Shown: in pieces, positions 9,170 through 17,003 of the stretch | Layout of the letters: each line of letters starts with the position of its first letter | How positions within the stretch are numbered: the first letter of the stretch is position 1 | Source: Wenzhouxiangellaceae bacterium | GTDB lineage: Bacteria > Pseudomonadota > Gammaproteobacteria > Xanthomonadales > Wenzhouxiangellaceae | Direction: 5' to 3' | Length of the DNA: 64,000 nt | Assembly: GCA_028289455.1 (NCBI GenBank) | Contig: JANQPN010000055.1 | Span: forward strand, 31,396-95,395 | Made by a program: the position numbers and the translations under genes | The notes under the pieces: model-generated | What the model saw: the letters and a program-made list of their open reading frames with translations, nothing else | The model's database searches: none | Told to the model about the DNA's origin: nothing

Positions 9170-12100
9170 TCACAAACCAAAAAACTCAGCCAGACCGCCA
9201 TAACCTGCCTCCACCTCCAGCCCAATTCCCTGAATATCACCGGCGCCACGCGGATTGCTGGCAGCACGAATGTTTTCCGGATGAGTAATCGTGCCTTCGA
9301 ACATATCCCGGATGGGCCGGAAACCGCCATCAGGCAGTTGTTCTACCGCTGTGACCCGATAGGTAATACCTCTCAGCATTCTGGTCTCAAGCTCACCCAC
9401 CGCCGAGGTACTGACATCAACATGGACTATATAGCGCACCCCATCAGGCCGGTTCCGGTGCAGGAACCTGATCAATGCCTCGACGCCACGGTTCTGCAGG
9501 AACTGATTAATAAAGCTCGATCCATGCGCCACCCCGGTTCCAGACTCAGCGCCAAATCCGGCACCGATGGCATGCAGCCGTTCGGAAACCATAATATCGA
9601 GGCTGTTACTTAAATTCGGATCATTAATTTCGCTCCGGGGCGGAATCACATCTTCCAGGCCCTGACGTGGCATCGGATCACCAATGAGAGAGGTAATCTG
9701 ATGCTCTCCACCAGGCGTACTGGCTTCATCAATGGTGGCTCCAGGTGTCGCACCCGGCATCCCGCGGCGACTCACTTCGCCGGCCTGTGAAGGCCCATAG
9801 CCACGCAACTGGCCTTCCAGCATACTGACCTCTTCCGAGTTGCGCATCCTGCCCCAGTAGATGGAATCCGGATCGTGCATGACCTTACTGTTGGGGTTGA
9901 GATTAACCTGCACCCTGGTATCAATCAGGTGACGCATGGTGTCCGGATCCATTTTCCGAAGTACTTCAACCATTCTGGCCAGATGAGCCGGATCATAATC
10001 GCCGGCACGCGCTACTCTGGCAAGAATGTCTCCAAAGTCCACTTCTAGGTCGTCAGGCAGGTTTCGCGCCAGCAGCCGCTCCAGATCGTCCGGATTGGAC
10101 AGGTGTGGCCGGATACTGTCCAGACTCTCTGCCAGCACATTTCTTTCCAGCTGCGCCATTTCATCATCCAGAGCACGCGCACGTGACTGCAGCGAAGGCA
10201 TTACCGACATCAGATCACCGGCATCAGCTGCGGCTGTAGCATCTGCTCTCAGCTGCCTGGCTCGCTCGGCCAGATCCAGTACATCGTCAGCATAGTTACT
10301 GTCTCCCAGCATGCGTGGATTGGTTGCTTCAATCCGACCAAAAATGCTTTCCGCGATATCCGGACAGGGCGGATCGCTGCAGCGCGTAATCCGGCCGTCC
10401 GACCACACGCCGTAGCTGTGATTGGAATTCAGGTTCTGACCCTTCGCCTGTCCCAGCAGAAAAGCATTGTCATCCGCCGGGCGGGCATTGAACTGATGTA
10501 AATCTGCAGCAGTACCGCTGTCCGGCGTACCGATGGTACGCCCGGGGTTGCCTGGATCGGGATTCAGATGCAGCGTCTGACCACGGCGCAAGTCTCGCAG
10601 GCCGGTTGCTACTGGAATCAGTGATAAACCACCGCCCAACAGCCCGAACATAGTCAGCTGTTCCAATGCGGCGCGTTTTTGCTCGGGCGTCATATTGGAA
10701 TTTTCAATCGCCTGATACTGCTGTACAAAATCATAGGTCACCACCCCGACATTGGCGATATTCATCCCTAGCTCGGCACGTTGCAGAGCAAACCAGTATC
10801 TGGATGCCGCTGCAGCCTGAACTGTTTTACCTGCTTGCGCAGCACCCTGCACAACTCGCCCCATACCCAGCGTCAGCGCTGACATGATATCCAGCGCCAA
10901 CCCCCAGTAGAATTGATTGACATCGCGCTGTGTAGCTACCCCGTGCTCCTGCATTTCCGACAGCCGCATATAGCCACCCAGTGCGCTCATACCCAAGCCG
11001 GCCCCGACCGCAATAAGCATTGGCGTACTGAATGGTGCAAATACAATACTGCCCAGAATAGCCACAGTAATGCCAATATCCCTGACCCATTCCCAGAACG
11101 TCCTGGATGCCTCGGTTTCAAGGTCTCCATGGGCCCCGGACGGATACGTCCAGTACAAATGTCCTTCCGGAAAGAAGTCCTTGTGATTAAGATGCTTGAA
11201 CAGCCGGAACGGTGGATCACCTTCTCCCAGCGCTGAGTTTTCTCCGAGGGCACGTGCCACCACTTCTTCAAAGGTCAAGCCTTCAGTTACTTTGACCGTC
11301 CGGTCACTGCGCTTGGGCGCAGTGATGTCATGCAACTGCCATTCAAAGTTTTCAGCAGAATCGGCAGCTGTATGCGTCAGGTAAAACTGCCAGGGTATAC
11401 CGCGTGCGGCGTCTTCCATAAAACCCTCATCATCTTCACGGCGTTCCAGATCATTGACGGTTTGCGGTTTTGGATAAAACACTGCCTGAATTTTGATGGC
11501 ATTGGGATGCTTGTTATAAAATTTACGCTGCCTTTCCAGCAGTTTATTGGCATAGTCGAACTGCTCGACCATTTTGCGGCCTTCTTTAGTATTCGGCGCC
11601 GATGCCACCAGCAGACTGTCCATTTCCTTGGTAGCCCAGTGAAACTCTGCCAACACATTGCGCCATACCGCTATAGAGCTGGCAGACCGTGCCTGAGCGG
11701 CGGCATCCAGCAAACGCTGCTGCCGGTACCCAATCGGTTCCGGTTCAGGTTCTTCGATAACCGTATTTTGCATCCATATATAAGGGTCGAATGCAGGCTG
11801 TTGAATCTGCAGATCTGGAAATAGTGTATTGAAGTCAGTCAGGCTGTTGTCAAAATCAACTTCCGGGAAACCCCCACCGTTCGGCCGGTGACAGTTCGGA
11901 CAAGGCTGGTTGGCCATACTTTCCTCCAGCCTCCTGTCACTGCGGTCACGTTCCAGCAATGCATTGATCATTGCGTTGAAATAGTTGGCGTATGCTTCTC
12001 CCAGTGGCGCTGTCATCTCCTCGCTCAGCGTCACATCCTCCAGCCGCAGCAAAGATTCAAGGAACATGCTGGCCCGTTGCGCAAGCATCCAGTTACTTCT

Positions 12101-13360
12101 GATTTCATCGGTGACTGATGAGCCAGGCGAAATGGCATGATCAAACAGGCTTATACGGATTTGTGTAGCGGCCATATCGCTGCGCTGCATATCCTCTACC
12201 AATGAGGGTGCCTGCTTATTAAGCTCCGGCCGGTGTTGCTGCGCATGCAATTCCGGCCATTTCGCCAGCCGCTCACGGCGGCGCTGTGCCGCCAGGTTTT
12301 CATAAAAAGCACTGCGCATCGCCTGATTGACAGAATGGCATGCACCACCCGGACATGTGCTGTCCCCACCGAACTGAAGATCCAGGTCACCGTAGTTGTA
12401 ATCCGGAAATGCTGGAAACGGCTGGGACCAGCCGTCGGCAGTCTGATCGGTTCCATTCTGCCAGTCTGTGCCCAGCAGAAGTGGCTGATATGGAGAGTTG
12501 GCCGGGTGTGATCTTTGATCAAACGGGTTCGGGCTGGGATGCGACCTTGCGTCATTTCCGGCACCCATTTGATTCGCCACATATTGCATCAGCAAGCTAT
12601 TGGTATCGAGCTGCGAAGGTGGTGGAGGTTCAGATGCAGGATCCAGACCGGCGATATATTCCTGAAGGTTTCTGAGTTCTTCCTCAGTAAACTGCCCGCC
12701 ATTGGCCTGCACCGCAGGTCTGGTGCTATGGCCACCGGACTGCTGAATAACATGAGTCAATTCATGTGCAATCAACTTTTTCCCGGAGTCACTGTGTGGC
12801 GCATATTCACCCTGATTAAAGGCAATATTGTTGCCCAGGGTGAATGCCCTGGCGTGCAGGCTGCGGTTACCCGCCTGCGCAGCGTAATCGGTATGCACCC
12901 TGACTGCTGAAAAATCATAGCCGAACCGCGGCTCAAAGAAATGTCTGACGGAAGGCGACAGCGCTTGCCCTTTCGATGCCATGGATACCGCTGCAGAATC
13001 CACGGAATGATCAGTTGCAGCATCTCGCTTGGTCTGTACCACCCCGCTGTGCTGCTGCTCATCTTCACATTCGGTACATTTGCGATGCACACCAGCGGCT
13101 ACCGGACTGATATTGACCGCACTGCCATCAGCAGGTTTGCGCATGACCTGCTCGGCAACCTGATCAGCTTCTTTTTCAAAAGAGTCTCCAGGACTGCTGA
13201 CTTCCAGCTTGGTCTGCACCAGACGCTGAACAGCCTGGTTGCCGACAGTCTGTTGGATCACTTGATCATCATTGCATAAGCTGCATCCGGTTTTCTGCTG
13301 TGCTTTGCTGCCGCTATGGATATTGCTTTGTGTGTTTTTAATTTGAGCCGCTTTTTCCAT
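9170..13360 (-). CDS. Large eCIS effector with DUF4157 and unassigned toxin-like C-terminus
   Basis: A 1396-residue putative payload. The leader has GNQAVQRLVQTKL at 40-52, EADQVAEQVMR at 64-74, and CxxC pairs at 26-29 and 95-98. DUF4157 spans about 134-205 (HFFEPRFGYDF, RAFTLGNNIAF, HELTH at 199-203). A helical middle follows, including a CPNCH at 487-491. A hydrophobic, Gly/Ala-rich stretch near 750-800 may insert into membranes. The last 200 residues, from GGEHQITSLIGDP onward, look like a folded globular domain (RLHAIGAGFGAES, RNRPDGVRYIVHVDVS), as seen at the ends of polymorphic toxins, but I do not recognise the family. The start has GGAG eight bases upstream, inside the preceding small gene. 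Confidence 0.85.
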   Translation of the reverse strand: MEKAAQIKNTQSNIHSGSKAQQKTGCSLCNDDQVIQQTVGNQAVQRLVQTKLEVSSPGDSFEKEADQVAEQVMRKPADGSAVNISPVAAGVHRKCTECEDEQQHSGVVQTKRDAATDHSVDSAAVSMASKGQALSPSVRHFFEPRFGYDFSAVRVHTDYAAQAGNRSLHARAFTLGNNIAFNQGEYAPHSDSGKKLIAHELTHVIQQSGGHSTRPAVQANGGQFTEEELRNLQEYIAGLDPASEPPPPSQLDTNSLLMQYVANQMGAGNDARSHPSPNPFDQRSHPANSPYQPLLLGTDWQNGTDQTADGWSQPFPAFPDYNYGDLDLQFGGDSTCPGGACHSVNQAMRSAFYENLAAQRRRERLAKWPELHAQQHRPELNKQAPSLVEDMQRSDMAATQIRISLFDHAISPGSSVTDEIRSNWMLAQRASMFLESLLRLEDVTLSEEMTAPLGEAYANYFNAMINALLERDRSDRRLEESMANQPCPNCHRPNGGGFPEVDFDNSLTDFNTLFPDLQIQQPAFDPYIWMQNTVIEEPEPEPIGYRQQRLLDAAAQARSASSIAVWRNVLAEFHWATKEMDSLLVASAPNTKEGRKMVEQFDYANKLLERQRKFYNKHPNAIKIQAVFYPKPQTVNDLERREDDEGFMEDAARGIPWQFYLTHTAADSAENFEWQLHDITAPKRSDRTVKVTEGLTFEEVVARALGENSALGEGDPPFRLFKHLNHKDFFPEGHLYWTYPSGAHGDLETEASRTFWEWVRDIGITVAILGSIVFAPFSTPMLIAVGAGLGMSALGGYMRLSEMQEHGVATQRDVNQFYWGLALDIMSALTLGMGRVVQGAAQAGKTVQAAAASRYWFALQRAELGMNIANVGVVTYDFVQQYQAIENSNMTPEQKRAALEQLTMFGLLGGGLSLIPVATGLRDLRRGQTLHLNPDPGNPGRTIGTPDSGTAADLHQFNARPADDNAFLLGQAKGQNLNSNHSYGVWSDGRITRCSDPPCPDIAESIFGRIEATNPRMLGDSNYADDVLDLAERARQLRADATAAADAGDLMSVMPSLQSRARALDDEMAQLERNVLAESLDSIRPHLSNPDDLERLLARNLPDDLEVDFGDILARVARAGDYDPAHLARMVEVLRKMDPDTMRHLIDTRVQVNLNPNSKVMHDPDSIYWGRMRNSEEVSMLEGQLRGYGPSQAGEVSRRGMPGATPGATIDEASTPGGEHQITSLIGDPMPRQGLEDVIPPRSEINDPNLSNSLDIMVSERLHAIGAGFGAESGTGVAHGSSFINQFLQNRGVEALIRFLHRNRPDGVRYIVHVDVSTSAVGELETRMLRGITYRVTAVEQLPDGGFRPIRDMFEGTITHPENIRAASNPRGAGDIQGIGLEVEAGYGGLAEFFGL

Positions 13361-13363
13361 GCG

Positions 13364-13594
13364 CTATCTCCGGTCCTTGAGAACAGCTCGACCGCTGGCC
13401 AATAGTGCATTCCCCGGGCTAACCACACCCTCAACAGCACTCTCGGCATAAACGGCAGATACAACTGACATGTCGCTAAACTGCATTACCGGAATCGCCT
13501 GTGGTTCATGTATCAATCGCGTAGCAACCCTGTTCACCTCACGTACGTAACCACCGTTTAGCGACCATCGGTTATTAGTGAGCATTTGTTTCAT
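13364..13594 (-). CDS. Small unknown protein inside the effector array
   Basis: A 76-residue open frame beginning MKQMLTNNRWSLNGG and containing YVREVNRVATRLIHEPQ. I recognise no family, signal peptide or membrane helix. Support is positional: it lies on the same strand between two effector genes, starts 24 bases after the stop of the upstream effector gene (13619) and ends three bases before the start of the next one (13360), and it carries that gene's GGAG ribosome-binding site in its last codons. It could be a dedicated chaperone or loading factor for one of the flanking effectors; no sequence evidence shows this. A non-coding spacer remains possible. Confidence 0.5.
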   Translation of the reverse strand: MKQMLTNNRWSLNGGYVREVNRVATRLIHEPQAIPVMQFSDMSVVSAVYAESAVEGVVSPGNALLASGRAVLKDRR

Positions 13595-13618
13595 CAGTGA
13601 CTTCTGCTAAAGCCTGCA

Positions 13619-16600
13619 TTAATCTTTGGGCCGCAACGGTACCGCACCGCCTGGCCAGTCATATTCCGGCGGATAATACGGATTCCAGCCAAACGGCATA
13701 TCGGCGGTCGGATTGCGCATCGGCGGATGCCAGCCATAGGGCATGGTCGGAAAATCCGGATTGATACGCGGCACGTTGTAATTATTCAGCGGCAGCACGT
13801 GGACTGGTGATATCGGGTCTCGGGTGGGATGTCCGCTGGATGTGAGACGGTGCACACCGCCCTGATGTGCAGGGTGGTGCCCGCCAACCAGTTTGGATTG
13901 ATCATAAATCGGCATCAAATTGCGCGGATCAACCACCTGGTGCGGATAATCGCTCTTGTTGTAGTTCCAATGATGGATTGTCGCAACATCAATGCCTTCC
14001 GCCCGGGCTGCAACGCTATATTTGCCCCACATGCTGGCGTAAACCTTTTGCAGATCTTCGTTCGACCAGGTCGACACCGAACCATCCTGCACCGCCGTCA
14101 ACCAGCGTTTGTAGATGTTATCCTTGGGAGATGTTGCTAATTCTTTTTCCGCCTGCAGCCACAGCCGCAAATGCCGGGCATCATCTGCGATCGTGCCACC
14201 GACATAGCCGTTATTGCCGAAATCGGTAGGACGCAGGCCTCGGTTCATCAGCATACTGCCCTGGTTACCTTCGGCGCCCAGCGGCAGCACAAACACCGGT
14301 GCTTCGCCCGGTGCAGGTGAGCTTGAGGGCAGGATTATCCTGGAACCATAATGCGGTGCTGTAGTAGCAGCAGTAGCCAGCTCCGGCGCCATCGCCGGGA
14401 GTAACGCCCGCGGTACACCTTGAGGAGCGGCAACAGTCCCAGGCCCCAGCAGAAGCGGCGCAGCAGGTGCCACGGAGGTAGCCGGCACAGGACCAGGTAC
14501 ATGTATCATCCCGCCACCCGATGCGGCGGCAGGTGCAGCACCGCCAGGCGGCAATAAACCTGCCATGGGTTGCATCTTACCGTTGATTATGGGCACTGTG
14601 CCGCCGTTGGGCCCATGCAGTGTAGCCGTACCCATACCGGTTTTGACGTTAACCCGTACCGTTGCCATTTCACCGGCGGAACCGGACGCCAGATTTTTAC
14701 CAACGATGGTGTAATCACCTGTCTTGGGATTATGTGAAACCACTCGCCATGCACTGTTGGGCTTGCCACCTGAGGGCATACCACCAGGGCCGGCGCCACC
14801 GGTTCCCGGGCGAGGCGCCGGTTTCGCAAGAGCTGTGTTCGGTGCACCTGGAGGGGGCTTCATCAAACTCCGGGCCGCTACACCTGTGGATGCCAGCGAA
14901 TAGGTGCTCAGCACCATATTCATAATACCTCCTGCCATCAGCATACCCGCAGCAGCCTCTTGTTCCGGGCTGAATATTCCCGCACCGATGCCCGATTCGT
15001 ACATCAGGCCCTGTTGATAATCCTGAAAACCCTGTTCGATACCTGAAACCGCAAGACCTGCGCCAAGCAAAAGTCCCGCTGGCGCTGTAGGAGGGAAGAT
15101 AACCAGCAGCATCGCGACAATGCCTAACGCCATCTCGGTATTCTGCCTGGCTTCTTTGGCGGCTGCTGAATGCTTTTGAGCATCGCGAATCATGATCTGC
15201 ACATCAGCGTCTACCGTAGGGATAAACGCATCGACTATTGGCAGCAGTTGCAGGAAATCGTAATTTTCATCGGCAATCTGCTCAATCAGATCTTTATAGC
15301 GCTCACGCCGAGAATCGATCCATGACAGCACAACACCCACCAGTTCCTGAGGTGTCATATCGTCATTGATGACACCTTTCGGAATCACCTTGTAACGGGT
15401 TTCCAATATCCGCACTTTGGGCCTGATGTGATCAATCGAGTCAGCAATCGATGTCAAACCCGGCATGCCCTTAACATAATTGCGCACACTCCCGGATACC
15501 CTTTCACCGTGGACCTGTTCACCAAGAATGGCAGGTTCCGGAGAACCACCGCGCATAAACTCCTGAATTGCCGCATCCCGCAGCCGGAGAACCGGCGGTG
15601 TACGCGCCGGATGGTTTTCAGGGAAACGGGCGTCAACTCCCGGAATACCCTTTTGAACATGACAGTCCATGCATCCTGAATTAATCAGACCATCATTCAG
15701 TGCCTCAACCCAGCCATGATAACCGGGTGAATCTGACCAGGCCCGCTTTTCTGCCAGATTCTTCATATTATGCGGCCCGACAAATGGGCCCATACCGGTT
15801 TCCGGATCAGCCTTGCTAGCCAGAGACTCCATAAAAGTATATTCCTGTGCTGCCAGTGTCTGATTAAAAAATGACAACGGAGTCAGGGATACAACATAGG
15901 TGCTCCAATCAGCCAGCGCCGCGCGGTTGCGCTTCAAACGGGCAATTGCCACATTGCGCACATTGGCGGAAAAGCTTTTCCATGCCTGTTCCAACTGGTC
16001 AAACTGCTGGCGCAGCAGGGGCGCGATTTCCTGCTTCCGGCCACCGGCAACCTTTGCTGCACGCTCGAATTCAGCGACGTTGTTTTCCACCTGCAACAAG
16101 CCGCGTTTGCCGATTTTTCTGGCCAGCAGACGCCGCAGATAGGCAGTATTCTTGGACAGCAACAGAGTTGAGCCATCCATGAAATAGTGAGACACGGATT
16201 CCTTACCGGGCTCAGGATCTTTTTCTTCTCCTGCCTTGGAAACTTCCTTAATCGCCTTGGCTTCGGCATCGGGTGTCCGCTGGACAATTGGCTGCGGCGT
16301 ACTGTCTGCCTGTTGAAGATAATGCGTAAGCTCATGTACCAGCAGGGTTTGACCGGCAATAGTCGAGGGTTGATATTCACCCTTGGCAAACACAATGTGT
16401 CTGCCGGTGGTAAAGGCCCGCGCACGATAATCCTGAGCCGCCTGATGTGCAGCGCCATCAGCATGAACCCTGACACCGCCGAGATCCCGGCCAAACCTTG
16501 GTTCGAAAAATGCCCGTGTTCTACTGCCCAGCGGTCTGCCAACACCCATGTCTGCCGATAACCCGGAATGTGACTGTCCCGGACGACCGCTGTCAGCAGC

Positions 16601-16942
16601 CTGCTTCGGTTTACGCTGGATGCTGGTTTGTGCGGTTTCCTCCTCGTCCATGCAGGTCGAGCACTTGCGCTGCACATTGCGATTTATACTGCTTATCTGC
16701 GGTGCGGGTTGAGCATCCGCAGGCATTCGCATAACTTGAGCAGCAACCTTATCCGCCTCCTGTTCATAAGGGTCGTCTGGCCTGCTTACTGCCAGCTTGG
16801 TCTGGACAAATAATTCCTGCACGGCCTGATTGCCGGCCTGCTGCTGTGTCTGCTCAAATGCTTCAGCAGCTCTTCCGTTATGATGCCCGTAGGCAGATTT
16901 ATCATGGCTCGCTGACCCGGATTTATGCGCTGACTGTCTCAT
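13619..16942 (-). CDS. eCIS effector: DUF4157 with C-terminal HNH-like nuclease domain
   Basis: About 1107 residues from the ATG at 16942. The frame is open to 17113 but would overlap the upstream gene; a GTG slightly upstream is an alternative start. The leader has AGNQAVQELFVQTKL near 36-50, QEADKVAAQVMR near 61-72 and CSTC at 94-97. DUF4157 follows at about 138-210 (FFEPRFGRDL, RAFTTGRHIVF, HELTH at 203-207). A helical middle contains CMDCH near residue 427, then strongly hydrophobic segments near 620-700 and a long Pro/Gly/Ala linker. The C-terminal domain reads IHHWNYNK, then DPRNLMPIYD, then HHPAHQGGVH, the His-His, Asn and His spacing of HNH/Endo VII-type nucleases. Predicted role: DNA-cleaving payload. 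Confidence 0.85.
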   Translation of the reverse strand: MRQSAHKSGSASHDKSAYGHHNGRAAEAFEQTQQQAGNQAVQELFVQTKLAVSRPDDPYEQEADKVAAQVMRMPADAQPAPQISSINRNVQRKCSTCMDEEETAQTSIQRKPKQAADSGRPGQSHSGLSADMGVGRPLGSRTRAFFEPRFGRDLGGVRVHADGAAHQAAQDYRARAFTTGRHIVFAKGEYQPSTIAGQTLLVHELTHYLQQADSTPQPIVQRTPDAEAKAIKEVSKAGEEKDPEPGKESVSHYFMDGSTLLLSKNTAYLRRLLARKIGKRGLLQVENNVAEFERAAKVAGGRKQEIAPLLRQQFDQLEQAWKSFSANVRNVAIARLKRNRAALADWSTYVVSLTPLSFFNQTLAAQEYTFMESLASKADPETGMGPFVGPHNMKNLAEKRAWSDSPGYHGWVEALNDGLINSGCMDCHVQKGIPGVDARFPENHPARTPPVLRLRDAAIQEFMRGGSPEPAILGEQVHGERVSGSVRNYVKGMPGLTSIADSIDHIRPKVRILETRYKVIPKGVINDDMTPQELVGVVLSWIDSRRERYKDLIEQIADENYDFLQLLPIVDAFIPTVDADVQIMIRDAQKHSAAAKEARQNTEMALGIVAMLLVIFPPTAPAGLLLGAGLAVSGIEQGFQDYQQGLMYESGIGAGIFSPEQEAAAGMLMAGGIMNMVLSTYSLASTGVAARSLMKPPPGAPNTALAKPAPRPGTGGAGPGGMPSGGKPNSAWRVVSHNPKTGDYTIVGKNLASGSAGEMATVRVNVKTGMGTATLHGPNGGTVPIINGKMQPMAGLLPPGGAAPAAASGGGMIHVPGPVPATSVAPAAPLLLGPGTVAAPQGVPRALLPAMAPELATAATTAPHYGSRIILPSSSPAPGEAPVFVLPLGAEGNQGSMLMNRGLRPTDFGNNGYVGGTIADDARHLRLWLQAEKELATSPKDNIYKRWLTAVQDGSVSTWSNEDLQKVYASMWGKYSVAARAEGIDVATIHHWNYNKSDYPHQVVDPRNLMPIYDQSKLVGGHHPAHQGGVHRLTSSGHPTRDPISPVHVLPLNNYNVPRINPDFPTMPYGWHPPMRNPTADMPFGWNPYYPPEYDWPGGAVPLRPKD

Positions 16943-17003
16943 GCCATCGATCCATTCATATCCAGCTATACCAGGCACGTGTTTTTGTCCGGCAGATGAT
17001 CCA

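Noticed and set aside
15934..16677. A 247-residue minus-strand frame inside the HNH effector gene
   Set aside because: It is another frame of the same strand within a DUF4157 gene; composition is Arg/Cys/Trp-rich with no domain.
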